DNA of 64,000 bases from Fistulifera solaris (GCA_030295235.1 AP026132.1:482001-546000), one strand, 5' to 3'. Positions 10,671 through 23,126 are shown, counted from the first letter of the stretch. The notes: generated by a model from the sequence alone, not told the origin. Program-made: numbers and translations.

Positions 10671-13600
10671 TTAGGATAGTTGGTGTCCGCCTTTACTTCG
10701 TCTTCCGCCACCTTTGATTTTGCCTGCCAGTAAACCAAACATACCCGATGCCTTTTGGCTCTGCAATTCATCGTCCGCATTGGAAGAGGTATGAGACTTC
10801 GTCTTTGCTCGTCGCTTTTTCTTGCCCTTACCGGCCTCTTTCACCAAAGTTCCCATTACTTCCGCGATTTGAGGGTTGCCTTCTGCCAAACCCAACTCTT
10901 GGAAGACACCATACGCCTCGGTCCAGCACTTTTGAGCTTCTTCTTCGTTTCCCTGCATCTTGTGGATATTGCCGATCATAAATAGGACGTTTACGTAGTC
11001 ACCGTCGGGTTCCGTTCCGTTCTCTTGTCGTATACGAATGAATTCGTCCAGAAGCTGGTAAGCACGGTCAAGCTCTGCTGCTCGAAATTCCAATGTACCC
11101 ATGTACTGCAAGACGGCAGCCACACTTTCGTCTTGTTCGCCAAAGATCCGGATACGAATGGTCAAAGCTAAAATAGCAAGAGAATTAGTTAGCAATCTCA
11201 ACGTGAACAACAATTTTCATCGCAACGTACCTTCTTTGTATGATTCCATAGCATCGCTCGTGGCGTTCATATCACTTTGAACGTTCCCCATTGCAATCAA
11301 GGCGTCCGCCAGCTTCTCGTGGTTATCGCCTAGCTCAGCCCGTCGAATTCGAAGGCATTCTTCGTAGCATTCGACTGCTAAATCGTACTCTGCTTTCTCT
11401 CTGTGTACATTGCCAATGTTCTTGAGTGTCTCTGATACTTTAATGTGATCCTCGTGTTGCTTTCTTATACGAAGCGATTCCCACAGTAATGATATTGCAT
11501 CGTCTAGTTCACTTCTTTGGGCTTGTAAATATCCCATCATATTAAGCGTGTCTCCCACTTCTTTTGAATCATCTCCCAGCTGGAATTTGCGAATGCTCAA
11601 AGACTCTTCAAAACATTGCAAAGCACGGTCAGATGCTTGATTCTTTTGTAAAGTGTAACCCATACTGTAATACGTCTCTGCGACTGCAAGATCGTCGGGT
11701 CCAAGACGGCTTTCACGGATTTCCAGAGCTTGAACATAATTCTTCATTGCCGAATCGTATTCGCCCAAATCGTCCATCAAGTCGCCAAGCTCTTGCAGCA
11801 CTGTAGCTACAGCCTCCTAAGAAATGAAACAACCGTGAGTATGGTTCATGTTCGCAAATGGAAAGCAAACGAGTATGTCAACGTACATGATTTTCCCCGT
11901 GCACAATCTTTCGGATTCTCAAGGCCTCCCCGAAAGCAATTTCGGCTTTCTTAGTCTTTCCCACCAGGCGTGCCAAGCTTCCAATTTTCTCGTGCGTTAC
12001 TGCTACTTTTCACTATCTGGTAGTCGGAGCTGACGGATTTTTAGAGCTTCCTCGAGGCATTTGAGAGCTTTGTCAAGCCGATTGCGACACTGATGCAAAA
12101 ATGCCATGTTAAAAAAGAGTACTAGCGACATCCAGATGAACGAAACCAAGTACTTTTCGACGCGCATGAAGACTTTCTTCGAATAATTTCATTGCCTTCT
12201 TATGCTCTCCGCTCATTAGATAAACACAACCGATAAGATGGAGAAGGGACGCAACCTTCTCTTTTCGGTGAGGAACCTTAGTTACCAATACCTGGAGTGC
12301 TTTTTCATAGCATTCAAGACCATGGCCTTGTCGACCGCGCAGATTGTGAAGCATGCCTTCAATGGTGAGAATATCAGCATCTCGCTCTCCTCCGCCCTCT
12401 GGATCTAAACTTTTTAGCCTTATAGCTTCCTCGAAATGGGCGATTGCTTCCTCTGTTTTACCCTGATCTGAGAGGCAGTTGCCAATATGATGGAAAGTGG
12501 TTGCTAATTCTGGATGATCATCTCCAAGGTCAACTTGCTGCGAACGTAAAGCATCTTGAAAGCATTGTAAGGCTTCTTCGATTTCCCCTTTGCTGTAGTG
12601 AATCTTGCCCATATTTTCAAGAATGTCTCCAATGTCTATGCGATAATGACTAGGCTCAATGTGCATAACATCGAGCGCCCAGTTGTAACTTTCCATGGCC
12701 TCGTGATAATCGCTCATGCTTAAAAACACATCGCCAATCTTTTGTATCGTTTGCGCATACAAAATATGCTCTTCGCCGTGAATAGCTCCTCTGATTTTCA
12801 GACACTGCTTTAAGGATCCTAGTGCTTGCTCGTACTCACTCATTTCAGCGTACACTACGCCTACATTGAACAAAACTGCAGCGACAAGCTCGACAAGACC
12901 GAGGGCGGAAACGAGAAGCTCCTGACTCTTATCCCAGTGTGATATTGCAGCTTCCCAGCACCTCTTCTCTGCCAAAGAAAAGCCAATGTCGAAATGACTT
13001 CGCCCAACCTCAACAGCTTCCGGTGACCCTTCTTCTTTAATCAAATCGTCCTCATCCATGTACAACAAATCGCCAAGTATGGAATAAGCTTTCTTGAGCA
13101 TCCCCTTTGGATCAAATTTATTCTTCCCTGAACCTTTTTGTTGCATCATCAGCTCAAATAAAGACTCACAATCTTTGATTTGGCGTCTAGTTCCGTTCTC
13201 GCGACCAAGCGCAAAAAGTCTCCCGCGTACAAATTTGGAATTGCATAGAAGCTGGGCAGCCTCGGTGAGCATCCCCCCTCTGAACATATGGGAAGGAATT
13301 GTTTCCAAAGCGTAATCAAGTCCCGCATCTGGTGCTTCGGTGTCCCAATCTATTGGCTTAGACAAATATGATTCCGCGAAGGCTCTGTTCCATCGACGCT
13401 CGCCATCTTTGACAAGGTCCGACAGAGCCTTTTCTTCTTCATACAAAAATTCTCCATATTCTTCTTGTATCTTATGCATAATCTGGTAATACTTCTCTTC
13501 TTGTTCTTCTCCTTCCTCGCCCTCTTCTACGAAAGTGATAATGACCTTAAACACTCCTAGTGACGAGAGGGCTTCGGGTATGAGTGCAGCTGCGTCGCGC

Positions 13601-16600
13601 TTGTCAGTGTTTGCTAGGCTTCCTTCGTTTCTCAAGAATTCTTCCTCCAGATCTATCAGAGAGTCAAAAAGCTGTTCGGTAATGGATAATGGGACGATCG
13701 GAGTAGAATCTGCTAATGCAAAGTCTGATATAAAGCTTCGATCGCAAAACACCTTAACAAATGCAGCAAAACAAAATTTGATGATGATTGTTGGGTGACC
13801 GTCAATTGCTGGTGATAGACTCATGTTCAAAATTTCAAACATCATGTCAGCATCCTCTTCAGTAGAGCTCCGGGTCACCGTTTGCATGCATTGGACCACA
13901 TCACGCTGAATTTCCTCAGCAGAGCTTATAGGCGATCCTCCAGGCGCATGTTTTAAATTCAACCATCGCCCCAGTGACTTGACAGCTAGAGCGTGGTGTG
14001 CGCATTCCACTACGACGGAGTTGATCTCAGCTGATTCTGGTTTTATCACCTTCATCAAGGCACCTGATTCTCGTACAAGTAACTTAACTGCTTCGTTGTG
14101 TTCTAACATTTCTACCTCAACAGTGTCAGCAGCTGGAAGTAAGTTGCGGCGCCGACTCGTTGCAAGTGTCACGCATGAGCCCTCCTCTTCCTCGGGCGGT
14201 ACTTGTGGCGTAAAATCAAACCAGTCTAAATCTGGGTCAAAGCAGACATCATCAAGAATGATAAGAACGTTCCTTTGCTCCAGAAACTCTACCATAGTCT
14301 CTTTCACAAAAACCATGAATCCCTCTTCGCGTCTCCTTCTCTTTGCTTTGGATTCCCCGGGTGTGTGAAGCAATTCAGGGAACAGGGGCTCTTCCTCAGG
14401 CTCTACTTCCAGTTGACCGATTAAATCCTGCAAACACTGTACATAGCGGGTGTAATTCAGTTCAGTTGGCCCAATGTAGACCCAGGCAATGCCATCATGA
14501 AAAAAGCGGCGCACGTCGGGATGGTTCGCGACCATGGCAGCAATTGTAGTTTTGCCCACTCCTGCAACGCCTAAAGACTCCTCATCATCCGGGTCTTCGG
14601 GAATGGAGGTCACTGAGACCAAAGTCGATGGGGAGAGACCAGCTGGAGCATCGGGGTTACGTATTTTGGGAAAACTATCTTTCATTCTCGTGTCAGTCAC
14701 TACCTCGGGAGGAAGAATCCGTCGCAAGACGCTCGCCATAATCGGTATTCTTGTTAGGAATTCTCCATTGATCTTTTCTAGAACTTGCAATGCTGCTTCG
14801 GGGGGAGGTACCAATTCATCATCATTCGGTTGAGCCGGAGTTTCGTCGTTTTCGTCGTCCTCTATAGCACAAATATCCATTAGAGCCTCAGTGTCGGGAC
14901 ACCATTGGTCGCAACTAAGTAAAACCTCATAGCAGATCTGCCGAAACGTTGTCAAATCAGGGCTATGGAGAAGAGTGGTCGCTTCTTCGTCATGCCCCGT
15001 AGCTTCCCACGCAGACTGGATTTCTTGAGTAATTGTGTAAGCGGGAGTATCCACGTCGTCATATATACATGTAATTTCAAGTGTGTCTCGACCAAGAAGC
15101 TCTAAGAGGGTAAGATAGGAAGTGTTCGCACGTGCATTCCACTGTTGTTTCTCAGCAACACGATAGCAAAGGTCTCCCACCTGCTCCACGGTCAAGTTGA
15201 CGCCGTACAAGAAATCCTCCATCTCTTCGCTCATTTCGGTGTTTAACCCTTGTAATAAAATTTGCTCTAGTTGACCAAAAATATCGTCAAGCAGCCCAGT
15301 GTAGCCGAGCAACGTTTTCAATCCATCTATGGTCGCACGATCAGAACTCTTAGCGAATGTACAAAGCAACTCATATTCGTCGGAAAGCCGTAGCAAGATC
15401 CCCACAATTCTTTCAAAGCCTTGTAAAACTTTAGTAGATAGAGCCTCGCCATCTTCCTCCTCGTCCTCGTCGGATTTTTTGTGCTTCTTTAGCTTTATTC
15501 TCCGTGTTTCCCTTTTTCGCTTCAATGTGTTTATCAAGTTCGATCATTGCCTCATTGACTTTCGAGGCGAAATCTAGAAGAGCTTCACTTTTAACTTTTA
15601 TTCGACTCCGCTTTCTGTTCTTTTTCGGTCTATGTTCATCAGCAAGGTGCGCATCGTCTTCTGAAACTATCGTATTCCGAGGCAGCTCAATTAGCTTCTT
15701 AATTTGCTCTCGTGTGTAGCCAACTGCACCTGTTGGTCGTTCAACAGTACTCTTGACTAGTGCCTGCATACGACTTCTTCGACTTGAAGCTGAAGCATTG
15801 CTAACTTTCGAGTCGACTGATCTTTCGCCATCGGGAAGTTCTGACCCTTTTCCAGCGGCCAGCATCGTTGTTAGTGTAACTGGTCCGCTACTTTCCCCAA
15901 GTAAGTTTCCGGCTAGGTATGTTCGTTTATCGCTTTTGTTTGTACTCTGGCTGGCAATAGTATAGTTGTCTGTCGGTCCATCGTTTTTGTCCGAAAGTAT
16001 TTGTTGTTCAAGCCGCGTCGGTCGTGCGAAAGACCCTCTTACTTCGTCGGTTTTTGGCTTATCCTCTGAGTAAGTTCGATTATTTTGGCCGATTCCAACC
16101 CCAGATTTCGATGTAGATAATGATGAATCGGCGGCGAACGAGTCCACATTATCAGTGTTTTCACTAGAATGGACAGAGAAGCGCAGCGGATCTTCGCCGG
16201 GCATAAACTGCGACGCAACTCCTTGCCCGTAGCCGCTACTTTCGGATTGGGAGCTATTGTCGCTATCATTTTCTGAGTAGAATTGTTCGTTGTTCTCTTC
16301 CTCTTGAGAAAGGTGAGAAGCGTCTTCCGAAGGATTGGATTGGTCATTCTCATCAGAATAGTCCTCATCCTCGTGGTCGCTTTCATCGTGTTCATCTGAA
16401 TGATATGAGCTTTCCAGTTTACTAGAACCGTCATAATCGTCACCGTCAAAATCATCACGACCATTTTCTCCTTCTTCTTCCGAGTATGACCCGCCGTCGT
16501 CCCTAGAATGGTTGCTTCTGGATGATGACCGATCAGAATAATTTGATGCTTCGTCGACTTGGTTGGAGCTCCCATCATAATCATTATTTTCTTCGTCAAG

Positions 16601-17275
16601 ACGACTCGAGTCCATGGTCTGGGAGTTGGTAGTATACGAGCCTCCCTCGTCAATGCTTTGCGACGGATCATTCTCTTCATCGTCTGGATTCGAGTTTCCT
16701 TCGCCGGAATAATTTGAAGCGTCTTCCTCTTCCCCACGCTCGTCAGAATAATATGAACCGTCTTCATTTTCACCATGTTCGTCAGAATAATATGAGCCTT
16801 CCTCGTCTTCCCCACGCTCGTCGGAGTAATATGAGGCTTCTTCCTCTTCCCCACGCTCGTCGGAATACTGTGAAGCATCTTCCTCTTCCCCATGTGAGTG
16901 ATGACTATTGTCGTGTTGATCATTCAAAGAATTCGATCTAGGCCTTCCTTCTTCTGAATATTCTCTCGAATCACGCTCATTTGAATAATAGGAAGCGTCC
17001 TCGTCGGCATAAGACCCATCTTCGTTTTCGTCGTAAGAGCGATCACTATGCTCGTCTAAACTACGACTCTCCGATTCTCCTTCCTGTGACGCCTGTCCAT
17101 CATCATCGTTCGACTCGTAACTCCTTGAATGAGAGTCTCCATCATCCCTGCTGTTTCCCTCGTCGTAGCTGGCTTCGTCTGAATAGTAGCTCCCTTCCTC
17201 GGAATAGGGACCGGATTCACCGGATCCGTTTGAATCAGAATATTCATCTGGCTGATCCACGGAGCCACTACTCAT
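10671..17275 (-). CDS. NLR-like STAND protein: acidic N-terminus, NB-ARC, TPR array
   Basis: Giant protein of about 2,100 aa. From the start at 17275: about 350 residues rich in S, Y, D, E with 13-residue tandem repeats; a Ser/Thr-rich linker; a basic patch (RPKKNRKRSRIKVK); a helical domain (15450-14850); then an NB-ARC NTPase with Walker A GVAGVGKTT (about 14550-14571), Walker B-type VLIILDDV (about 14260) and a sensor-like VTLATSRRR (about 14160); then a helical region and a long TPR array from about 13000 to 10800, many repeats carrying LGDDH and LRIRK signatures of kinesin-light-chain-type TPRs. Introns: 11817-11886 and 11168-11230. One-base shifts at the A6 run near 15482, the A6 run near 12110 and near 12006 are probably sequence errors. 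STAND proteins act as nucleotide switches that oligomerise on a trigger; the trigger here is unknown. Paralogue at 54157-58494. Confidence 0.8.
16697..16891 (-). repeat. 39-bp tandem repeats coding a 13-residue SYYSDER unit
   Basis: Five head-to-tail units of 13 residues (type GEEEEASYYSDER) inside the acidic N-terminus of the NB-ARC/TPR gene. Looser SYYSDE copies extend to both sides. Units differ by several substitutions, so the array is degenerate and has kept its frame. Confidence 0.85.
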
Positions 17276-17915
17276 TGTATATTTCTCTGCGGGATTATAT
17301 TACACGTAAACTCGTTCATGACGACCCATTGACACCGAAACGAGGATGAAAATACGACGACTTGTTGTCATGCAAGTTTTCTTTTCACTTTTTGTTGCGT
17401 CTTGCTCGGTGCTCGGGTCCAGCTTGCGACTTGAAACGTGGTCATTCAATAATAGTAAAACGTGTTACTTAGAAGGTACGACATTGGCACAAGAGTGTTT
17501 TTGTTCTCGGCGGACATTTTTGTGCTTGTTTCCCCAAAATGTGAGTGCCACTCAGACGATCTGAATGTTGGCAAATAATAACGATAAGACAAAAGATGTG
17601 ACTCAAAGCTAGTTACCTAAGTTTTTACTAGTAAAATAGGCCCTTAGTCTACACAAGAAACGAAAAACATAATTAGACGATCTCTAGACGACTCCAGCAA
17701 AACTTTATTGGTCTTTAGGAATACAATTGATAGCGCGCAGGAAACAAACGCAGCATGTGATCCTTTGTCGACAAGTTTGTTTTTGGCAAACATAAAACTT
17801 ACGAAGAGTCGAACTGCAATGAAAAAATTGTGACTTTGAACGGGAATATCAAGAAACATTGCAAAGTAAGATTTTATCGGTCTCTGGTTAAAAGTGAATG
17901 CTAAGACTATATTGA
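17276..17915. other. Intergenic, mostly no supported gene
   Basis: 640 bp between the NB-ARC/TPR start and the 3' end of the MANF gene. Apart from the weak short ORF at 17346-17564 nothing is recognised. Confidence 0.4.
17346..17564 (+). CDS. Possible short secreted protein, unrecognised
   Basis: Open frame of 72 residues starting MKIRRLVVMQVFFSLFVA, which looks like a signal peptide, followed by a Cys-containing tail with a CFC motif. No family is recognised and no intron is needed. It starts about 70 bp from the divergent NB-ARC/TPR start. It could equally be chance, or the first exon of a longer transcript. Confidence 0.25.
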   Translation: MKIRRLVVMQVFFSLFVASCSVLGSSLRLETWSFNNSKTCYLEGTTLAQECFCSRRTFLCLFPQNVSATQTI

Positions 17916-18537
17916 TTAAAATTCGTCCTCGGCCAGATGCTCCGTCTCCTGAACACGTTTGACAAATTCCTCCTTCTCGACACATCCAACACATTCTACA
18001 CCTCGGTCGGCCAGAATTTGTTTTAGCTGCTTCACTCGGAGCTTTGAAATATCCTGCTTCTCCATATTATCTGTTTTTACGGGCAACTTGACGCTGCATA
18101 TTTCCGGATTGGATTTGTTGATTCGTTCACACACCTTGAGAGAAGGCATTCCCAGCGAGAAGGGTTGAGCAACATCACGTTTAATCGGATCAATGTAATA
18201 GCAAATCTTCTTTTCTCGGGAAGAAAGTTTGTTTCCTTTATTCGCGCAATACTTTCCAATCGCCGCCTCGATTTCCGGCTTTTTCTTACTGTCCTCTTTG
18301 CTCATTGACGCACGAACCTCATCCATGACTTTCACGCAGACTGAAAATGATGAACAGGGGTACAAGTTGTTGAGAGAACAAGGGAGAAACGTTTCATTTG
18401 AGACAAGAAATGACTTTACAGATCGTCGGAACAGTCCAAAGTCGCTCGTCTCGACGGAACGTACCTTCGCACTCCCCAGCGGATACCACACTGTTTGCGA
18501 GGCAAAATAAGGCAGCGAAAACGAAGAATACTTTCAT
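17916..18537 (-). CDS. MANF: MANF/CDNF (ARMET) homologue
   Basis: ER-lumenal stress protein family known chiefly from animals, where it binds ER chaperones and is induced by unfolded proteins. Exon 1 (18537 to 18465) gives signal peptide MKVFFVFAALFCLANSVVSA then GECE; a 124-bp intron (18341-18464) joins it in phase to VCVKVMDEV, making CEVC, the start of the saposin-like N-domain. Further Cys occur as KYCAN, KICYYID, KVCERI and EICSVK, the spacing seen in animal MANF. The C-domain reads KLRVKQLKQILADRGVECVGC, close to animal KLRVKELKKIL plus CKGC, so the SAP-like helix and CxxC are present. It ends EHLAEDEF, an acidic end in the place of the animal RTDL ER-retention tail. About 165 aa, normal length, intact. 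Divergent from the AAA gene. Confidence 0.9.
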
Positions 18538-19135
18538 GATTCTTTGGAATAGATGGTTTCAGATGAACTTCTTTGGTATTGTTCGACGACAAGTGATTGG
18601 ATGGGATGACAAGCAAGAGAAAAAACGGTCGCGAATGACGATGGTCATCGTCCTGTTATCACAGAAACAGGTATTGTCTCAACGGTCGAAATTTGCCACG
18701 TGGAATATTGGAAGCGCTTCAAACGGGTGGATGACGTACCATTCCTACTAATCGAGCAATAGAAACACTTCGCACCGGCATCGAAGTGTAGTACATCTGA
18801 GAATGAACGCAAACTTCATTCTTTTTTCCCTTGGTGGACGAAGAAAGCAGAACAACGATGAATAAAAGAACTCATCCCAAAACGGGGTTGCATTCAAAGA
18901 TCAAAATACAGCGCAAAGATACAATCCATTCGAAATAGTCAACTTTCCCTCACACCAACAGAAAATCGACTCTGGGTTCTGCTACTTTCACTGGCGGTCT
19001 GGTCTGAAGATAAAATTACAGTTTGAATCATCATCAATCGTGATCCGTACTGCTCGTTCGAAGCTATTTCCTTTTCAAACCTACGAGATTATAAACAAAC
19101 AGATCTAGCTCTAGCACAAAGTTGAATTTGAAAGC
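18538..19135. promoter_or_regulatory. Divergent promoter region of MANF and the AAA gene
   Basis: 598 bp without a supported gene. It contains CCACGTGG at 18696-18703 with a CCAAT box on the minus strand, and TGACGT at 18732-18737, all within 200 bp of the MANF start. Confidence 0.45.
18696..18711 (-). promoter_or_regulatory. ERSE-like CCAAT-N3-CCACGTGG element upstream of MANF
   Basis: Read towards MANF, a CCAAT box (18711-18707) is followed after 3 bp by CCACGTGG (18703-18696), about 160 bp before the ATG. Animal ER stress elements are CCAAT-N9-CCACG; the parts match but the spacer is shorter. TGACGT at 18732 could bind a bZIP factor. Function is inferred only. Confidence 0.3.
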
Positions 19136-22100
19136 ATGGTGCACAAATTATCGTTAGCGTCGGGTCTTGTTGTCCTTTTGACGCGAGAGATTTTGGCCAG
19201 GACCTCCGGAAAGACACTTCCGCTGGACCGAACGTTCGTCGATGCGAACAAAGAATTTTTAACAGCACAATTCTATGACAGCAATGACCCTGTTTCTTAC
19301 GAACAAGCCCAAGAGGATGACAAACCTTCCGAATTGGGTGACGACACCGAGAATCAAATCGTGGGTGTCAAACCGCATTCGAATCACCGAAAGAGCAACG
19401 CGGTCGGTGATCCAGATGGAGAAGGTTCGGACGATGACGATTCGGATGACGAAGATTCCGATTTTATGGAAGAATTGAGACGACTGTATCCGAGTGAGCC
19501 GCAAGTGCAAGTACAGTTGGAATTGGTGCAAGATGCGGAACTCGAGGATGAAACCAATCATAATATTCGGGAGATTGCCGCGCGGCGATCGGGAGGTGGA
19601 GTCGGTCTTCGCTTGGGTCAAAAGCTACAAAATCGACGCAAGAATCGCACCAAGACCAATCAAGAAGCCGAGCAGTTTCAACGAGCCATGGTGGATGCGT
19701 GGAATCCTTACGTATTTTGTCCTCCAACGTCTTTGACTGTCTTGAAGGAGAATGCACGAAAGTTGGATGGCGACTCCAAGTTACGTCTGGATCGAAGAAC
19801 ACTTTATGGGTGCTTGTTGTTGGAATGGCGTGGTCTCTGGACGACCGAGCGACGATTTTTGCAGCCCTCGACCTCGCAGGCTTTGCAGGCGGCACTCTCG
19901 CTGGCGACGCAGCCTTCGTGGCGCAAGTCCCTGGCCCAGGCGAGTGCACTGCGACTGTACGATTCGCAAAATCCAGATCAAGGAGCTACACTTGCCATGC
20001 AGGAGACTGTGGCATTGGCATTGGTAAGAGATTTTGCTGTGTGTTTCTATTGACATTCAAGGCACTCGCTAACGTTGACATTTTTTATCAAGGCACATTC
20101 ATTGGGTGCTGGTTTGGTATTTTTAGATGATGAAGTCCTCTCCTCAGTGCGGCAGCACTTGTTAGATAATGGTGTTCCTGAGCAAGAGTTAAAGCCGGGT
20201 GTTTTGATCCAATCGCTATTGAAGTTAGCAAGCGAAGGAAAACTGGAGGGAATAACGGGTGGGTCGATATCACAGTGCATGAGTAAGGACATTCGTTCCG
20301 GGTTGGATGATCCATTCGACGAAAGAGCATCGGACAGCTGCGCAAACATGAAGGATTGGGAGTTGGATATGTATCAGGCAACAGCTAATAAACCGCTTCC
20401 TCTTGTTGTATTTGTGCGGGCGAGTTCATCCAGTCTTTTGTTTCAGAGCAAAAGCGCTGTGGAGACGCTGTTACATGAATCGAATGCAGCGGACGGAATC
20501 AACCTGATAATTCTTGGCAAAGGTATTGATTCGAAAACACAGCGTGTTCCAGAAGAACCTGCCGTTCAAAATAATCAAATCTTTGACAATGGATTACAGG
20601 ATACCGTCATGCGGAACGCTCCTGGCGCAGCACCATGGTTTGGGTTTTCTCCAAATAACCAGAATGCTTCGGGACAGCATGATCCAGAAGGATCTCGACG
20701 CTTCAACATATTTCTGGCCCGTACTATCGATCCTGATGGAACCCCTGGTATTCTCGGTGCCATTGCTCCACCACAGGCTGGGAACCTATTTCCTCATATG
20801 ATGGCCATGCAAGCTCGAGAGCGCTTGCAAAACGAGGACGATGATTCACCGATAAAGGCTGAATTGGAACGTTGGGCTTCGCTTCTACAGCAGCAGATGC
20901 AGACGAATGGAGGTGCTCCACTTCCGCCTCCTCAGTTCTTTAATGCCAGTCTTTCTGGTGGCCCATTTGATGCCGATGGTTCTCTCCCTGTTCCGCCACC
21001 GCCTCATGTGATCCAAGAGACTCTTCAGCATGCCATGGCTGAGCTTCTGGACCGACTTGCTAGCTTGAACGACGAAGATGGTGATGAAAACGACTTTGAC
21101 TCTTTCTCTCCAGATTTACATAAAGCTTTCTCTCAAGTGCTTCGAAACGAAAACTTACGAAAGGGAATTGCAGAAAACCTCGCACGAGCGGCACCGGCTC
21201 TTTCAGACCCAAAATGCCAAGGAGTGATGTTGAGTGTTTATGTTCCACCGCCTCCCAATCACATCAATCGGGGGAAACTCCCCGAGAAATCAGGAGGGGC
21301 CCCCATGAGTGGATGGTTTCAAAAGATCTTAAATCACCAAGACGAGGCGACTCGTGAAGACCCTGACAATCCGGACAATCGTCGTAATTCACGCCAACGT
21401 CGGACCCGCACAATGGCGGCTGCAGCGGCTGTAATGCAAGCCAAAAAGGCGGAGGATAGTAAGGAAGCGGAGAAAATAGAAGATAACAAAGCTGAGAGAA
21501 ACCTAGCGAGATTGGAAGCAGTTTGCCGGCCAATTGTTGTGGAAGCTCCAACCGACCCCGTTCGTGCGAAGTCGTGGAATGCATGGATTCAGCGTGAGCG
21601 CGGTGCTGTGATCTTTCGGAATAACAGGAAAATGCTCATAGAAGCTTTGAAAGCCCACAATCTTGCAATTCAGGACCATACAGGGACGAGAGGAGCAGGT
21701 TCGTCACTCAGACAAATGTTAAGCGTGCGTGACATCACCGCTGATCTTCCGAAAGTGATCAAGCATGCGATTGAACTTGAGGCTTCAAGAAACCGAAGAA
21801 AAGAGGACGACACACACCGAAACGTTGAATCGATGGACAGCCTCGACGTCGATATCACACTCAGTCAATTGATGCTAACTGAAAATGGACTGGTTGAAAA
21901 CAATCCGGAGGCGCCAGCTGATGATGTGAGATTTGTTCACCCATCAACCTTAGAATCGGCGCTGACAATGGTATGCCGGATTAGCTCGTCGCCCTCCGGT
22001 GGATTGTCTTTGTCGGGAGCTGGGACTGTCGCGCATAGGACACGGGAAGAAATCACCGCTCTTGCGCAAGACAAGCACGAGCGCGCATTGATCTCCCAGG

Positions 22101-23126
22101 TTGTTTCTCCTCAGGATATCGGTGTCACTTACGACATGATAGGAGGTCTCTCAGAGGTCAAGGAGCTACTGCGCCAAAGCATCACTTACCCCCTCAAATA
22201 TCCGCACTTGTACAGCGAGGGGATAGCGAGGGAAGCTGTGAAGGGAGTATTATTGTTTGGTCCTCCGGGTAAGTACTCGAATCATGACGCCTGTTTGCCT
22301 AAGCGCTGATCTCACTTTTCGGTTTCCACAGGAACGGGTAAAACTATGCTAGCCAAAGCAGTCGCGACGGAAGGCGGGGCTAGTTTTCTAAGTGTTGACG
22401 CATCCTCTGTCGAGAACAAGTGGCTAGGCGAGTCCGAGAAGAACGCTAAAGCTGTTTTTACACTTGCACGAAGGCTGGCACCCTGTGTTATTTTCATCGA
22501 TGAAGTTGATTCACTTCTGTCTAGTCGCGAGGGATCGTCGGATGATTCTGCACACGGCACTCTCACCAGTGTGAAAACGACAATGATGAGTGAGTGGGAT
22601 GGCTTGAACTCTGGCACGAATGGAAGTGGCGACCGTGTTGTTGTGATCGGTTCCACCAACCGCCCCTTCGATTTGGACGAGGCGGTCTTGCGACGATTTC
22701 CACGACGCATCCTTGTGGATCTCCCGGATCTCAAAACACGAAGCGAGATTCTGGAGGTTACCCTTGCCGAGAACAGAATAGATCCAGCAGTAAACTTTAC
22801 AAAAATTGCGGAACGACTGGAAGGCTACACCGGTTCTGACATCAAGGAGGTTTGCAGGGAAGCTGTCGTACAAATAAGTCACGAACAAGCCAAGCAGCTA
22901 GACGAAGGACTGCAGGGGGGTCCGTATGGATACGTCTGTGGGATCGTTGCAAAGACTCAGGCCAGTAACAGTGGAGGATTTTGAGAAAGCGTTGAGCAAA
23001 CTAAAGCGCAGTGTTTCAGAGAATGGCCGCGAGTTAGCTAGGGTCTGGGAGTGGAACGCTGAGTACGGTGAGGTAAAGAAAATGGACAAGGACCATTTAC
23101 CTCATTTAGCTAATATGTATCTATAA
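19136..23126 (+). CDS. AAA ATPase with N-terminal membrane anchor (MSP1/spastin-like clade)
   Basis: About 1,280 aa. N-terminus MVHKLSLASGLVVLLTREIL looks like a signal anchor. A strongly acidic stretch (about 19425-19470) and a long poorly conserved middle region with Pro-rich and Ala/Glu-rich segments follow, then one AAA module: PQDIGVTYDMIGGL, Walker A GPPGTGKTM split by an intron, Walker B CVIFIDEVDSLL (about 22490), GSTNRPFDLDEAVLRRFPRR (sensor 1 and arginine finger) and GYTGSDIKEVC. Introns 20024-20092 and 22269-22331 fit in phase. The final 65 residues (DFEKALSKLKRSV, WNAEYGE) continue in another frame after a G6 run at about 22915-22920, probably a base-count error. The module resembles the MSP1/katanin/spastin group and large plant AAA proteins; a membrane-protein extraction role is an inference. 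Confidence 0.8.

Noticed and set aside
16039-16923. Long second-frame ORF (294 codons, M/I/T/R/K-rich) under the acidic repeats
   Set aside because: It is the frame shadow of the SYYSDER repeat region and lacks a start context or independent features.
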